Part shown: one piece after another, positions 1-9,994 of the stretch
How positions within the stretch are numbered: position 1 is the first letter of the stretch
Layout: each line of letters opens with the position of its first letter
DNA from: Ignavibacteria bacterium
GTDB lineage: Bacteria; Bacteroidota; Ignavibacteria; Tepidaquicellales; OLB5
Direction of reading: 5' to 3'
NCBI GenBank assembly: GCA_030835025.1
Contig: JAUQWS010000125.1
Coordinates: 1 to 59,856 of the forward strand
DNA length: 59,856 bases
Notes under the pieces: generated by a model
What the model saw: only the letters and a program-made list of their open reading frames with translations
The model's database searches: none
Told to the model about the DNA's origin: nothing
Translations under genes and position numbers: made by a program

Positions 1-303
1 TTCGCCGCAACCGAAGCCTGTATTTACATCAAAGAACCAGCCATTGTAGAAAAAGATCTGGTCAGAAGTCATTGTACCGGCAATATCATGCCTGATATAC
101 CAGTTTGCGCCGCCGTTTGTTGTTTTGATGAAAGTACCGGCGTAGCCAATACCAACAAAGCTGTTTGGCGAAAATGCCTTTACGAATCTAAGTGTATTGC
201 CCTGAGGTTTTGGGTGTGACCATTGCCAAAGCTGATTGATCTGAGAAAGTGCAGAAATGCCAAAGAATGTTAAGATTACGAAAATCGTTAGAAGTCTTTT
301 CAT
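1..303 (-). CDS. T9SS-type BNR/propeller protein, N-terminal fragment
   Basis: This gene is cut by the left edge of the window; only the first 101 codons are visible. It starts at an ATG at 303 with a signal peptide (MKRLLTIFVILTFFGISALS). The mature start contains PQGNTLRFVKAF and the BNR-type motif KTTNGGANW. The same motifs occur at the same places in the complete gene just upstream (532-2664), so the two are tandem paralogs. By analogy it should be a secreted repeat protein with a C-terminal T9SS sorting domain, but that part lies outside the window. Function unknown. Confidence 0.85.
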   Translation of the reverse strand, partial: MKRLLTIFVILTFFGISALSQINQLWQWSHPKPQGNTLRFVKAFSPNSFVGIGYAGTFIKTTNGGANWYIRHDIAGTMTSDQIFFYNGWFFDVNTGFGCGE

Positions 304-468
304 GATAGGATTCCTCCGATAGGTCTGTTTATTTTATCCGTGATTTAGGCAAAGATAGGCATTAATTAATCCTACAACAAGGTGCAAATTATCCTACAAC
401 ATTGTTCGATTTTTCCTATAAGGTGTGCTCGGGATTACTAAAAAGAAGCAAGAAATGAGGAGAAGAAC

Positions 469-508
469 AAAAAAAAAGCGTTTCTCAACTTATCGAATGA
501 GAAACGCT
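469..508 (-). terminator. Rho-independent terminator of the 532-2664 gene
   Basis: An 11-bp perfect stem (477-487 with 498-508, 10-nt loop) is followed on the minus strand by nine T residues. It begins about 24 bases past the stop codon of the gene at 532-2664, which is where an intrinsic terminator would sit. Confidence 0.85.
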
Positions 509-531
509 CCAAAAGAAACTACCAAGAGGAC

Positions 532-2664
532 CTATTTTACAAGGATCATCTTTTTAGTATCTATCATACTGTTATCAACAAAAAGTGAATAGAAATAGAC
601 ACCAGAAGCCAGATTTGTGCCGTCGAAATCATATAAAATAGTCCCCGCATTAAACGGAACTTCGTTAAACAGCATTTCAACTTCCCTGCCTACAACGTCA
701 TATACTTTAAGGGTCACTTTTCCTGCTTTTGGAATAGCAAATTTTATAGTTGTTGTAGGATTGAACGGATTTGGATAATTCTGACCAAGATAATATCCTG
801 AAGGAACTTCATTACTCCATGTAATTCCGCCCACAAGTGTACTATACATTTTCATAATACCTGCACCTGAGCATGCTATCCATGCTGAATCGTATCCTTT
901 GGCATAAACAGCGTTTATTGTTGAAGAACCGCTGTTACGTATCTGCCAATCTGCTCCGCCGTTCGAAGTCCTGAATGTATAGCCTGCTGCTCCTACAACA
1001 TAGCCCGTATTCATACTCGTAAACGAGATTGAGTATTGGCTTGCTGAAACCGGAGTCATTACAGTATCCCAGTTGGTCCCTCCATTTGTTGTCCTTCTCA
1101 AGGTTCCGCCGATTCCTACAAGGTAACCGGAAGTGGCATTCTGCATTTGAATCCAATATAGTGTTGAACTATAGTTTGATACCTGAGCAACCCATGAAGT
1201 GCCGCCATCGGTAGTTTTTCTTACTGCACCGCTGGAACCGATGATGTAGCCGGTATTTGCATCTACCATATCAATCCTGTACAGAGTTGAAGTTATTCCT
1301 GTAGTCTGCAGTGCCCAGTTCAAGCCGCCATTTGTTGTTTTGTAAACTGTCCCCGAAGAACCTGATGCCCATCCGGTATTAGCGTCTATGAAATCAGGGC
1401 AGTACAGAGTGCTTGTTGCCCCTACAAAAGAGACTGAATCCCAGTTTGCACCTCCGTTGGTAGTTTTGAACATTTTACCGGAACTGCCGGAAGCATAACC
1501 GGTGTTTGAATTAATCATCTTCAAACCATAGACTGCATTGGTTATTCCGTTACCGATATCATAGATCCACGTATTGCCGCCATTTGATGAATATAAGAAC
1601 GGCGTTGGGCTTGCTGATCCAACTGCAATTACTTTACCATTCATATTATCACACCAGATATCATTCAGTGTGGATGAATATCCCAGATAGTTATGTGCTG
1701 TCCAATTGGTACCGGCATTGGTTGAAGTATTCAGTAATCCAAATGCACCACCGATTATCATATTGCTGCCGTTTCTGTCAACAGCATAATGAGTTGAAGT
1801 ATAGTACTGAGTTGCATTGAAGGAAACTGAGTCCCATGACACTCCGTCGTTTGTGCTCCTGAAAATATAAAATGAATTACCTACAAGATAATGAGCACCT
1901 GAGCGGTACTCAACACCGTAAAATGTTGAGCTGGGCAGACCGGTTGTTAAAGAATTCCAGCTAAGACCTGCGTTAGATGTTACTCGTACAATTGTTGAAG
2001 AGCCCGCTACCATTCCATTCAGTGAATCCTTAAAGCAAGCATCATACATTGTGAATGATGCACCTGTCGAATCATTGAACCACGTAGTGCCTCCATCATA
2101 ACTGGTTAGTACAATTCCGCCTGAACTAAGCGGACAATAAATTCTATTATTCAGGGCAAAGATGTTGTAAATGGACTGCGTACCCCCGGTTGAAAGTGAT
2201 GTGAAGGTTACACCTGCATTAGTGGTCTTTAGAACAGTTCCACTGGTGCCGCCGATAAATCCGGTATTCGCATCAATAAAGTGGATCCCATACAGCGTCC
2301 CGGTAGAAGACGTACCTATTGAATCCCAGTTCAAACCGCCATTGCTAGTTCTCCAGATATTTCCGGAGCTGCCGGCAACAAGTCCGGTATTCACGTTAAA
2401 AAACCACGCAGTGTATAATGAAATTTGTGTATTGGCACGGATTCCAGCAGCATCAGAGGTAACAAACCAATTTGCACCCCCGTTGGTTGTGCGCATGAAA
2501 GTATTGCCATATCCAACTGCAACCCATTCAGTTGCTGAAAATATCTTCACATAACGAAGTGTATTTCCCTGCGGATAAGGATGTTTCCATTGCCAATTAA
2601 ATTGTGAATAAGTTAGAGCTGAAAGTAAGGTAAAAGCAATAAAGAAGAGTGTAAATCTCTTCAT
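532..2664 (-). CDS. Secreted BNR/Ycf48-like repeat protein with T9SS sorting domain
   Basis: The 710-residue product starts with a signal peptide (residues 1-20). It then carries more than ten BNR-like repeats of the form TTNGGxNW, each followed by a phrase such as DANTGYxxGSSG; this is the pattern of Ycf48-like beta-propellers. The last 85 or so residues are a type A T9SS C-terminal sorting domain (NYPNPFNPTTTIKF, GVYFYSL, ending KKMILVK). It is therefore predicted to cross the outer membrane through T9SS and be anchored or released at the surface. The start has a good Shine-Dalgarno match (AAAGGGGG) a few bases upstream. A terminator follows. Ligand and role cannot be read from the sequence. 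Confidence 0.9.
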   Translation of the reverse strand: MKRFTLFFIAFTLLSALTYSQFNWQWKHPYPQGNTLRYVKIFSATEWVAVGYGNTFMRTTNGGANWFVTSDAAGIRANTQISLYTAWFFNVNTGLVAGSSGNIWRTSNGGLNWDSIGTSSTGTLYGIHFIDANTGFIGGTSGTVLKTTNAGVTFTSLSTGGTQSIYNIFALNNRIYCPLSSGGIVLTSYDGGTTWFNDSTGASFTMYDACFKDSLNGMVAGSSTIVRVTSNAGLSWNSLTTGLPSSTFYGVEYRSGAHYLVGNSFYIFRSTNDGVSWDSVSFNATQYYTSTHYAVDRNGSNMIIGGAFGLLNTSTNAGTNWTAHNYLGYSSTLNDIWCDNMNGKVIAVGSASPTPFLYSSNGGNTWIYDIGNGITNAVYGLKMINSNTGYASGSSGKMFKTTNGGANWDSVSFVGATSTLYCPDFIDANTGWASGSSGTVYKTTNGGLNWALQTTGITSTLYRIDMVDANTGYIIGSSGAVRKTTDGGTSWVAQVSNYSSTLYWIQMQNATSGYLVGIGGTLRRTTNGGTNWDTVMTPVSASQYSISFTSMNTGYVVGAAGYTFRTSNGGADWQIRNSGSSTINAVYAKGYDSAWIACSGAGIMKMYSTLVGGITWSNEVPSGYYLGQNYPNPFNPTTTIKFAIPKAGKVTLKVYDVVGREVEMLFNEVPFNAGTILYDFDGTNLASGVYFYSLFVDNSMIDTKKMILVK

Positions 2665-2816
2665 GAGTTCCCCCTTTCGAAAGAAGTTAAATTAAGTAAA
2701 GAAATTTGATGGACCCGTATTTGATTAAAAAAAATTAAAAAATTCTTGGAAGGATAAAAGGTGATTTGATCAACTGGTTGCTGCTAACCATAAACATTGA
2801 GCACATTCAAAAATAG

Positions 2817-4148
2817 CTACTTCTTTTCAAAGATAAAAGACCCCGAATCACTAACTAGAATACTGACCTTGTCTCCCGGCAGTATTTCACCCCCCAAAAT
2901 CTTCTCAGAAAGCCTGTTTACAATGTGATTTTGGATAGTTCTTTTTAGCGGCCTTGCACCAAAAGTTACATCATACCCAATTTTAGCAAGCCAATCCTTG
3001 GCATCATCAGAGACTTCAAGCAGAGTTTCGCTGTTTTTATACAGCATATTTTTTATCTGGTCAAGCTGAATATCCACAATTTTCCTGAGTTCTTCGGACA
3101 TCAGTGGTTTGAACATTACAACTTCATCAATTCGGTTAAGTATCTCAGGCCTGATTCGCTGGCGAAGAAGCTCAAAGAGACTCTCTTTCAATCTGCCAAT
3201 TATTTCCTCCCTGTTGTCTTCGGTCATATACCGAAGCTCATCCTGGATCAAATGCGAGCCGATATTCGAAGTCATAATAATGATAGTATTCTTGAAATTG
3301 ACTGTCCTGCCCTGTGAATCGGTAAGAATGCCGTCATCTAAAAGCTGGAGCAATATATTAAACACATCCTGATGCGCTTTTTCGATTTCATCCAGCAATA
3401 CTACACTGTAAGGTTTTCTCCTTACGGCTTCGGTCAACTGTCCGCCTTCTTCATATCCAACATAGCCCGGAGGCGCACCAATAAGCCTGCTGACTGAAAA
3501 TTTTTCCATATACTCGCTCATGTCGATCCTGACCATATTATGTTCATCATCAAACAGAAATTCCGCAAGTGCCTTTGCAAGTTCAGTTTTCCCGACACCG
3601 GTTGTACCAAGGAATATGAAGGAACCGATAGGCCGGTTAACATCCTGTAGCCCTGCCCTGCTGCGCCTGATAGCATTTGCAACTGCGTTTATGGCATCAT
3701 CCTGCCCGACAACTCTTTTGTGAAGGTTGACTTCAATGTGGAGGAGCTTCTCGCGCTCACTTTCAAGCATTTTTGTTACAGGTATTCCTGTCCACTTTGC
3801 AACAATTTCGGCAATATCCTCTGAATCAACTTCTTCCTTAAGCATCTTAACTTTCTTTTGAAGTTCGCTAAGTTTCAAAGAGCTGGATTCTATATTCTTC
3901 TGCAGTTCTATTATCTTTCCGTATCTTATTTCGGCAACTTTTCCAAGTTCTCCCTGCCTCTCAAATGTTTCGGCTTCATTTTTCAGCTTTTCGACTTCTT
4001 CTTTCATAGACCGTATCGAAGATATCAGCTCTTTTTCCAGCAGCCAATGAGCCTTAAGCACGTCTCTTTCAGAGGATAACTCGGCAATTTCCTTTTCAAT
4101 TATTTCGAGTCTTTTCCTGGTCGGGTTTTCTTTTTTCTCTTTAGCCAT
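2817..4148 (-). CDS. clpB: ClpB disaggregase, C-terminal half (M domain, NBD2, C domain)
   Basis: The 443-residue product is the second half of the AAA+ disaggregase ClpB. It begins inside the coiled-coil M domain (residues 1-105), continues with the linker [18 protein letters not shown], then NBD2 with Walker A GTTGVGKT (181-188; most ClpB have GPTGVGKT), pore loop GYVGYEEGG (228-236) and Walker [11 protein letters not shown] (249-258), and a normal C-terminal domain with ILNRIDEVV. The N domain and NBD1 lie in a separate gene on the same strand at 9995-11311. Together the halves total 881 residues, about a full-length ClpB, with no motif missing. It has its own ATG start and its own upstream region, so it should be expressed separately. 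Full ClpB works with DnaK to extract proteins from aggregates; that the two chains assemble is inference. Confidence 0.93.
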   Translation of the reverse strand: MAKEKKENPTRKRLEIIEKEIAELSSERDVLKAHWLLEKELISSIRSMKEEVEKLKNEAETFERQGELGKVAEIRYGKIIELQKNIESSSLKLSELQKKVKMLKEEVDSEDIAEIVAKWTGIPVTKMLESEREKLLHIEVNLHKRVVGQDDAINAVANAIRRSRAGLQDVNRPIGSFIFLGTTGVGKTELAKALAEFLFDDEHNMVRIDMSEYMEKFSVSRLIGAPPGYVGYEEGGQLTEAVRRKPYSVVLLDEIEKAHQDVFNILLQLLDDGILTDSQGRTVNFKNTIIIMTSNIGSHLIQDELRYMTEDNREEIIGRLKESLFELLRQRIRPEILNRIDEVVMFKPLMSEELRKIVDIQLDQIKNMLYKNSETLLEVSDDAKDWLAKIGYDVTFGARPLKRTIQNHIVNRLSEKILGGEILPGDKVSILVSDSGSFIFEKK

Positions 4149-4272
4149 ATCATTCCAAATGTTAAAGTTACGGATTTAATTCCGGATGCGCAGCAGAATT
4201 CGAATATAACCAATTGCGAAATTCTATAAAATGAATAGAATATTAGACACATCTTGTATATATTTGTTTTTT
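4149..4272. promoter_or_regulatory. Divergent promoter region between clpB C-half and glyco operon
   Basis: This 124-bp stretch separates the clpB C-half (minus) from the glycosyltransferase operon (plus). On the minus strand TATATTCG (4208 to 4201) lies 53 bases before the clpB C-half ATG. On the plus strand TATATTTG (4259-4266), a perfect Bacteroidota -7 type box, ends six bases before the ATG at 4273. If it is used, the operon mRNA would be nearly leaderless and an upstream ATG at 4231 would be excluded. No convincing -33 TTG element is seen for either box. Confidence 0.4.
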
Positions 4273-5883
4273 ATGAGCAAGAAAAAGACCAGCGATAATA
4301 CACTGAAGAAATCGGAATCTGTGCTTAATATCCCTTATTCCGAATCAGAAATTGAAAAGAAGTATTCCCGATACTACTGGCTTATGATCCCGGTTCTGGC
4401 AGTACTTAACTACTCGTACAGGATGGTGGCGGTAGGATTTTACCAGGATGATGAAGTGGCGCAGTATATCAATATGCTGAATTTCTGGCATGATCCATGG
4501 GTTATACTTGGAAACGGGCCTAAACCGGGTTACAAGATCTTCATGGTTATACCTGCACTTATCAGCTATGACGCTGTACTGATCTTTAATTCTCTAATTG
4601 CCGCAACAACCGTATATTTAACCTACCTGCTTATAAAGATCTACAAAGTGAATTACGCTATTATTGGTGCACTGCTCCTCGGAACCCAACCGCTTTATGT
4701 TGACCTTTCGTTCAGGTCATATTCAGAAATATTCACTGCACTTTGCCTTGTCAGCTTCCTTATTCTATTTAAGAAAGAGAAATATCTCTATAGTGCTTTG
4801 CTGCTTGGTTATATTTATACTATCAGACAGGAAATCGCACTTTTGATCATAGTCTTTGCAGTGATTTTCGTATTAAGAAAACAGTATCTCAGCGCAGCAC
4901 TGCTGTTTGTATTTCCTGTCCTCTATAATCTACTGGGCTTTATCAAGACAGGTGACATGTTTTTCGTTTTTACGGAAATGAGTTCAGTTGCCGGACTTAA
5001 TTACAAGTCTCAGGGCATCCTGCACTATTTCAAAGTATATATATTCATTGTCGGACCTGTGTGCCTGACTCTCTTCCTGCTTGGTTTTCTCGGTTTCCTG
5101 AACGAAACATCCAAGTTCAAAGAATACCTGAAGAAGTACTTTGAGTTTTACATCATATTTGTATCAATTTTTGTAATTCAAATGCTTACAATGGTTAGTG
5201 ACGGTCCTAACCCGGGAAACTGGAGATACTTGCTGCATATATCGCCCATTTGCGCTTTCTTTGCATCAGCAGGGATTGCCAATCTAACATTGCGGAATTT
5301 CAGGACAACGAATTATGTCATAACTTCCGGTTTAGCCATTGTAGTTCTGCTTTTCCTGTCATATTCAACTGACGGCTTTGTTTTGCTTGATAAACCCGAG
5401 CACATCAAATTCATCTTTGTAGCCATTTTTCTGATCCTAAGCGTTGTGCTTTGGAAAGAACGGAGTTCCGGTTCACTGAAGAATCTGGGTATCGCAGCGG
5501 TCTTGCTGGCTGTTATTCATCTCTATTTTGTAGAGACTAAGAAACTTTCTCCCGAGAATATAACAGTGAAAGAAACTGCAGAATATCTTGACACAATGCC
5601 TGAGGCAAAAGACAGAGTAAAGCTTACTAATCACACTTTTATTCAGTTCTACTCAAAGACTTTCAAAGAAAATACTGTTTCATTCAGAAAGCTTGACCTG
5701 AAAAATCTTGCCGAGGCACCCAAAGGAGCGATAATTATATGGGAATCACATTATGGCTACAGGCCTGAATTCCTGAATGATGTTCAGATCACATCGCTTC
5801 AGGATACAGCAAAATATAAACTATTCAAACAGTTCGTTTCTTCCGATAAGCGTTTTGGGGCTTTCATTTTTGAAAAGCTATGA
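4273..5883 (+). CDS. GT39/ArnT-like polytopic membrane glycosyltransferase
   Basis: The product (536 residues from the ATG at 4273) is a multi-spanning membrane protein with about ten hydrophobic segments. Early in the chain, just after the first membrane segment, it has the acidic motif FYQDDEVAQY, placed like the catalytic Asp/Glu loop of GT-C enzymes of the PMT/ArnT family, which use polyprenyl-phosphate sugars on the periplasmic face. A short soluble C-terminal region follows. An alternative ATG at 4231 adds 14 residues; I prefer 4273 because a -7 type box lies between the two. It is the first gene of a five-gene operon and its TGA overlaps the next ATG (ATGA). Donor and acceptor are unknown; the GT2 and epimerase genes downstream could supply the lipid-linked sugar. 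Confidence 0.75.
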   Translation: MSKKKTSDNTLKKSESVLNIPYSESEIEKKYSRYYWLMIPVLAVLNYSYRMVAVGFYQDDEVAQYINMLNFWHDPWVILGNGPKPGYKIFMVIPALISYDAVLIFNSLIAATTVYLTYLLIKIYKVNYAIIGALLLGTQPLYVDLSFRSYSEIFTALCLVSFLILFKKEKYLYSALLLGYIYTIRQEIALLIIVFAVIFVLRKQYLSAALLFVFPVLYNLLGFIKTGDMFFVFTEMSSVAGLNYKSQGILHYFKVYIFIVGPVCLTLFLLGFLGFLNETSKFKEYLKKYFEFYIIFVSIFVIQMLTMVSDGPNPGNWRYLLHISPICAFFASAGIANLTLRNFRTTNYVITSGLAIVVLLFLSYSTDGFVLLDKPEHIKFIFVAIFLILSVVLWKERSSGSLKNLGIAAVLLAVIHLYFVETKKLSPENITVKETAEYLDTMPEAKDRVKLTNHTFIQFYSKTFKENTVSFRKLDLKNLAEAPKGAIIIWESHYGYRPEFLNDVQITSLQDTAKYKLFKQFVSSDKRFGAFIFEKL

Positions 5884-6590
5884 GGCCGACAAAAGAAAAC
5901 TTTGACGAGTGGAATGAAACAAATGCAATAAAATACGATCTTGAAAAGTTCTACAATCATCCAAACAGGTTATTCAGGTACATTGAAAACAAAAGAATTA
6001 ATACACTGATTGAGTTTGCTGAGATCGGGAAAGACAGTACGGTACTTGATCTCGGCTGCGGCGCAGGGCATGTACTGGAGAAGATCAACTGCGGTATCCT
6101 GACAGGAATTGATGCATCAGAAACACAGGTCAAAAGGGCGTCCGCTAAATTGCGGGATAGCATTGTTCTTATCAGAGCACATGGAGAAAATTTACCCTTT
6201 GAAGACGGACATTTTGACAGGGTAATTTGCAGCGAAGTCCTGGAACATGTACTGGAACCGGGGATTCTGCTGAATGAAATGAACCGGGTACTTAAAGATG
6301 ATGGAATAATTTCTCTATCAATTCCAAATGAAAAATTGATTATTTTGACAAAGAAGATCTTACTCAGAATTGGTTTGAAAAGGATGCTGATACCGAAAGG
6401 AAGCGGGTGGGATCTTGCTGCTAAGAACAATCTGGATGAGTGGCATTTGCATGAATTCAGCCTTAAACTCATTCAGGATTTGGTTGCAGGTCTGTTCCTG
6501 ACCGAAGAACTCAGGAAGATACCTTCTGCGGTTTTCCCTTACAGATATGTATTGAAATTGCGAAAAATAACGAGCAACCAGGGAAATTGA
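5880..6590 (+). CDS. Class I SAM-dependent methyltransferase
   Basis: The 236-residue product has the Methyltransf_11-type fold: motif I VLDLGCGAGH near residue 55-65, an acidic end of beta-2 (GIDAS), and the post-motif region DRVICSEVLEHV and VLKDDGIISLSIPN. The opening FDEWNETNAIKYDLEKFYNH resembles methyltransferases found in polysaccharide and lipid-sugar clusters. It overlaps the preceding gene by four bases (ATGA) and the following gene by four bases, so translation is likely coupled. The substrate is probably a sugar or lipid-linked sugar judging from the neighbours, but this is inference. Confidence 0.85.
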   Translation: MRPTKENFDEWNETNAIKYDLEKFYNHPNRLFRYIENKRINTLIEFAEIGKDSTVLDLGCGAGHVLEKINCGILTGIDASETQVKRASAKLRDSIVLIRAHGENLPFEDGHFDRVICSEVLEHVLEPGILLNEMNRVLKDDGIISLSIPNEKLIILTKKILLRIGLKRMLIPKGSGWDLAAKNNLDEWHLHEFSLKLIQDLVAGLFLTEELRKIPSAVFPYRYVLKLRKITSNQGN

Positions 6591-7519
6591 AAGAGAACTG
6601 CATAATTTACGGTGGAGCAGGATTCATAGGCTCACATATCGCCGAGGACCTTTTGGAAAAAGGGCTCAATGTGACGATATTCGACAAGCAAAATACCTCA
6701 AAGAAGAATATTCAGCATTTAACAGACAAAATTGATTTTATTGAGGGCGATTTCATTAACGAAGTTGACATACAAAAATCTCTCAAAGGCGCAGATTATG
6801 TTGTACACCTTGTAAGTTCAACGCTGCCCGCCAGTTCCAATCTCAATCCCGTATACGATGCCGAATCGAATCTTATCTCATCGTTGAATCTGTTCGATGA
6901 GTGCGTGAAAAACAAGATCAAGAAGGTAATTTTCATTTCATCCGGCGGTACAGTGTACGGCAATCCTGTAAAACTGCCTATCAAAGAAACTCACCCGACT
7001 GAACCGATGAGTTCATATGGGATAATAAAACTAACCATTGAGAAATATCTTGGTTTGTACAAAAATCTAAACGGCCTTGATTACAGAGTATTGAGGTTTT
7101 CAAATCCGTTCGGAGAAAGGCAGAATCCGCTTCTGAGTCAAGGACTCATAGCTCACTTACTTTATAAGATAAAACATGATGAACCTCTTGAGATCTGGGG
7201 TAACGGAAAGATCATCAGGGATTATTTTTATATTAAGGATGGGGCAAGGTCAGTTTACAAGGCAATCACTGACAGATCGCACAACACTATCTACAACATC
7301 AGCAGCGGAAAGGGACTTTCAATAAATCAAATACTGGATAAGTTCAAAAGAGTGCTGAAACTTGATTTTGAAGTTAAATATACTGCTACAAGAAGGTTTG
7401 ACGTTAAATCAAATATCCTTGATAACTCACTGGCCCGCAAAGTTCTTAAATGGTCGCCTGAATACGAATTTAATGATGCATTGAAAAACACATGGAGATA
7501 TATTCTTGATTCAGAATAA
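6587..7519 (+). CDS. NAD-dependent nucleotide-sugar epimerase/dehydratase
   Basis: The 310-residue product is an extended short-chain dehydrogenase. It has the NAD-binding loop GGAGFIGSHI (residues 9-18), an acidic residue after beta-2 (TIFDKQ), the catalytic region SSGGTVYGNP with the YxxxK pair in SSYGIIK, and the substrate region RFSNPFGERQNP. This fits the UDP-glucose 4-epimerase-like group (GalE/WbpP-like). The start is a TTG overlapping the previous stop (TTGA); no in-frame ATG lies close enough to give the GGAGFIG loop its usual position. It likely makes the sugar nucleotide for the glycosyltransferases of this operon. The exact sugar cannot be decided from sequence. Confidence 0.85.
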   Translation: MKENCIIYGGAGFIGSHIAEDLLEKGLNVTIFDKQNTSKKNIQHLTDKIDFIEGDFINEVDIQKSLKGADYVVHLVSSTLPASSNLNPVYDAESNLISSLNLFDECVKNKIKKVIFISSGGTVYGNPVKLPIKETHPTEPMSSYGIIKLTIEKYLGLYKNLNGLDYRVLRFSNPFGERQNPLLSQGLIAHLLYKIKHDEPLEIWGNGKIIRDYFYIKDGARSVYKAITDRSHNTIYNISSGKGLSINQILDKFKRVLKLDFEVKYTATRRFDVKSNILDNSLARKVLKWSPEYEFNDALKNTWRYILDSE

Positions 7520-8237
7520 AGATATACGATTATCGGTATTTTTTCCGGCGTATTATGATGAGAAGAACATAGATAAAGTTGTATGCAAAGCTGTTGAAGT
7601 TCTTGAAGACCTTCAACTGAAAGATTATGAGATTACCATTATTGAGGACGGAAGCCCGGATAGAACGGGCGAAGTTGCTGACAAGCTTGCAGCACGATTC
7701 CCGAAAGTCAGGGTGATCCATCATGAAGTGAACAAGGGATACGGAGCAACATTATGGGAAGGTTTTACATCAGCAAGATTTGAATATGTTTTCTATACAG
7801 ATGGTGACAACCAGTTTGACCTGGAAGAACTCAGGAAGTTTGTTGCTTTGATACCGTTCGGTGATATGGTAGTTGGTTACAGAAAAAAGAAACAGTATTC
7901 GCCATACAGAAAATTTACAAGCTTTGTATATAATTATGTGCTTCGTTTTTACTTTGATATAGATTTCATCGATATTGATTGTGCATTTAAAATAATCAAA
8001 ACAGACCTGTTCAAAAAGATAAAGGTAAACACAAAGGACGCATTCATAGATGCTGAGATCATGATACGGGCCAGCCTTTTAGGGTACTCGTTCACCGAGC
8101 TGGGTGTTAAACACCTTCCGAGGGTTGACGGCGTTTCAACAGCCGCAAGGCCTTCAATTATCTTCAGGACGATCGGTGAAATAATTGATTTCAAAAAAGA
8201 AATAAAGAAAGAACTTCGTGAGCGAAGATCAAAATAA
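7506..8237 (+). CDS. GT2 family glycosyltransferase (polyprenyl-phosphate sugar synthase-like)
   Basis: The 243-residue product is a GT-A fold family 2 enzyme of the DPM1/dolichol-phosphate mannosyltransferase-like type. Visible motifs are [11 protein letters not shown] at the N-terminus, [26 protein letters not shown], and the metal-binding YTDGDNQFD. There is no clear C-terminal membrane anchor. It likely loads a sugar onto a polyprenyl phosphate that the membrane GT39-like enzyme at 4273 then uses; that pairing is inferred from the operon. The likely start is TTG at 7506, overlapping the epimerase gene by 14 bases. It overlaps the histidine kinase start by 20 bases. Confidence 0.85.
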   Translation: MIQNKDIRLSVFFPAYYDEKNIDKVVCKAVEVLEDLQLKDYEITIIEDGSPDRTGEVADKLAARFPKVRVIHHEVNKGYGATLWEGFTSARFEYVFYTDGDNQFDLEELRKFVALIPFGDMVVGYRKKKQYSPYRKFTSFVYNYVLRFYFDIDFIDIDCAFKIIKTDLFKKIKVNTKDAFIDAEIMIRASLLGYSFTELGVKHLPRVDGVSTAARPSIIFRTIGEIIDFKKEIKKELRERRSK

Positions 8238-9978
8238 ATCAATTAAAGACTCCAGTGATCTCAGGGATATTGTAATAATATTCTCAGTCATCATTTTCAT
8301 TCTTGTCGCAGCATCCATGCTGGATATATTTCAGTGGATGAGAGTTGTAGCCGCAAACCCCGAGGGTTTCAGAATAGTTGAGCTGTTCTTTGTTCTGATG
8401 CTGTTTGGATTTGCCTATTCAATCTTTGCCAGAAGGCGGGCAAAGTCATTCAAAAAGCTCGTGCCGGTATTTACCAAAGAAATTGAAGAATTACATGATA
8501 ACGTGAACAGGTTGCGCAGTACGGTGGACCTTTCACCGGATACTATCACAGTACACAGGGAAGGCAAGCTGTTATTTGTGAACAAGGCCGGTCTTGCCCT
8601 TTTCAGGGCTCAATCCGAAGATCAGCTTTTGGGTTTAACAATGAATGAATTGCTTCATTACTCATACCGTGAAAAAGTCTCAAAAAGACTTGAAGAAATG
8701 GAAAAGTATATGAAGCAGGTTCCGGTGATAGATGTGGCAATAAAAAGACTGGACGGTTCGTATCTTGATGTTAGTGTGGCCTCCACTCCGGTTCTGTATC
8801 ACTCAATGCCCCACGTGATAACAATATTAAGAGATATATCCGAGAGGAAGAGAAATGAAGAGATAAAATCTCAATTAGCCTCGATAGTTCTAAATTCAGT
8901 TGATGCGATTTACGCAATGAGCATGGATGGAATGATACTTAGCTGGAATCCGGGGGCGGAAAACCTGTATGGTTTCAGCGAGAAAGATGCGATAGGAAGA
9001 AATATTTCGATAGTTGTTCCTGATTTTAAGCAGGCAGAGCTTAATCACCTCTTAGGCAAAGTTGCGAAGGGTGAGCGAATTGAATCTTTCGAAACTAAAA
9101 GACAACGAAAAGATAAGAGTACACTTGACGTCTCGCTGACGATATCCCCCATCAGAGATGAATCGGGTATGGTTACAAGGGCTTCAGCAATCTCAAGAGA
9201 TATCACTTTCAAGAAACAGGTAGAAGAAGAATTGAGGAGATACGCAGAGGAACTGGCATTATCAAATGAAGAGCTTTATGTATTTTCTTATGCGGCTTCG
9301 CACGACCTTCAGGAACCATTGCGTTCGATACAGAACTTCCTTGAGACGCTGAACAAGAAGTATAAAAAGAGGCTGGGCCCGGATATGGAAGAACAGATCG
9401 CTTCTGCCGATGACGGTGTCACTAGAATGTACCGGCTGATTACAGATTTTCTTATGTATTCACGTGTGGGAACTGAACGTGCAACCAAAGAAGATATTGA
9501 CTGCAATCTGGCACTCAAAGATGCCATGGCAAACCTTGAAGTAGCTATTAAAGAAAGCAAGGCAAGCATAAAACAATTCACTCTTCCCAGAATTCACGGT
9601 AATTTTGTGCAGATAACCCAGGTATTCCAGAATCTTATCGCAAATGCCATAAAGTACCAGGGCGAAAGCAAACCCTCGATAGATATCTCTGCGGAAAAGA
9701 AAGACGGAATGTGGCTATTTGCTGTGAAAGATAACGGAATTGGAATTGAACAGTGGTTTTCGGAAAGGATATTCATTGTTTTCCAGAAGCTGCACGATCA
9801 CAGAAAATATCCGGGCTCGGGAATTGGATTAGCCCTCTGTAAAAGAGTTATTGAAAAACACGGCGGAAAGATCTGGTTTGAATCCGAAGTAGGCAAGGGA
9901 ACAACGTTCTTCTTTACGCTTCCCATTCTTGAGGAAAAAACAACCAAAACCAAGAAGACGGCAAAAGAAAAATCTTAG
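8218..9978 (+). CDS. Membrane PAS-PAS sensor histidine kinase
   Basis: The 586-residue product starts at a GTG inside the end of the GT2 gene. Two membrane helices (about residues 16-38 and 48-68) enclose only a very short loop, so there is no sizeable periplasmic sensor domain. Two PAS/PAC domains follow (about 98-215 and 216-340; the second has [19 protein letters not shown]). The HisKA domain has its H-box SHDLQEPLR with phospho-acceptor His362, and the HATPase carries DNGIGIE and the G-box GSGIGLAL (533-540). This is the phytochrome/bathy type common in PAS kinases. No response regulator is encoded nearby. Its gene overlap with the glycosylation genes suggests coordinated expression with them. 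The signal is unknown. Confidence 0.9.
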   Translation: MSEDQNKSIKDSSDLRDIVIIFSVIIFILVAASMLDIFQWMRVVAANPEGFRIVELFFVLMLFGFAYSIFARRRAKSFKKLVPVFTKEIEELHDNVNRLRSTVDLSPDTITVHREGKLLFVNKAGLALFRAQSEDQLLGLTMNELLHYSYREKVSKRLEEMEKYMKQVPVIDVAIKRLDGSYLDVSVASTPVLYHSMPHVITILRDISERKRNEEIKSQLASIVLNSVDAIYAMSMDGMILSWNPGAENLYGFSEKDAIGRNISIVVPDFKQAELNHLLGKVAKGERIESFETKRQRKDKSTLDVSLTISPIRDESGMVTRASAISRDITFKKQVEEELRRYAEELALSNEELYVFSYAASHDLQEPLRSIQNFLETLNKKYKKRLGPDMEEQIASADDGVTRMYRLITDFLMYSRVGTERATKEDIDCNLALKDAMANLEVAIKESKASIKQFTLPRIHGNFVQITQVFQNLIANAIKYQGESKPSIDISAEKKDGMWLFAVKDNGIGIEQWFSERIFIVFQKLHDHRKYPGSGIGLALCKRVIEKHGGKIWFESEVGKGTTFFFTLPILEEKTTKTKKTAKEKS

Positions 9979-9994
9979 CTCATATCCGGCATCT

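Noticed and set aside
2775-2790. Terminator after the clpB C-half
   Set aside because: Only a five-base stem (TGGTT/AACCA) and no T-run on the minus strand.
5957-6472. A 171-codon antisense frame inside the methyltransferase gene
   Set aside because: Shadow of the real gene; no start signal, no domain pattern, rich in Ser/Leu as expected from antisense codons.
4149-9994. The insert as an insertion sequence or prophage
   Set aside because: No transposase, integrase, terminal inverted repeats or target-site duplication was found at either border.
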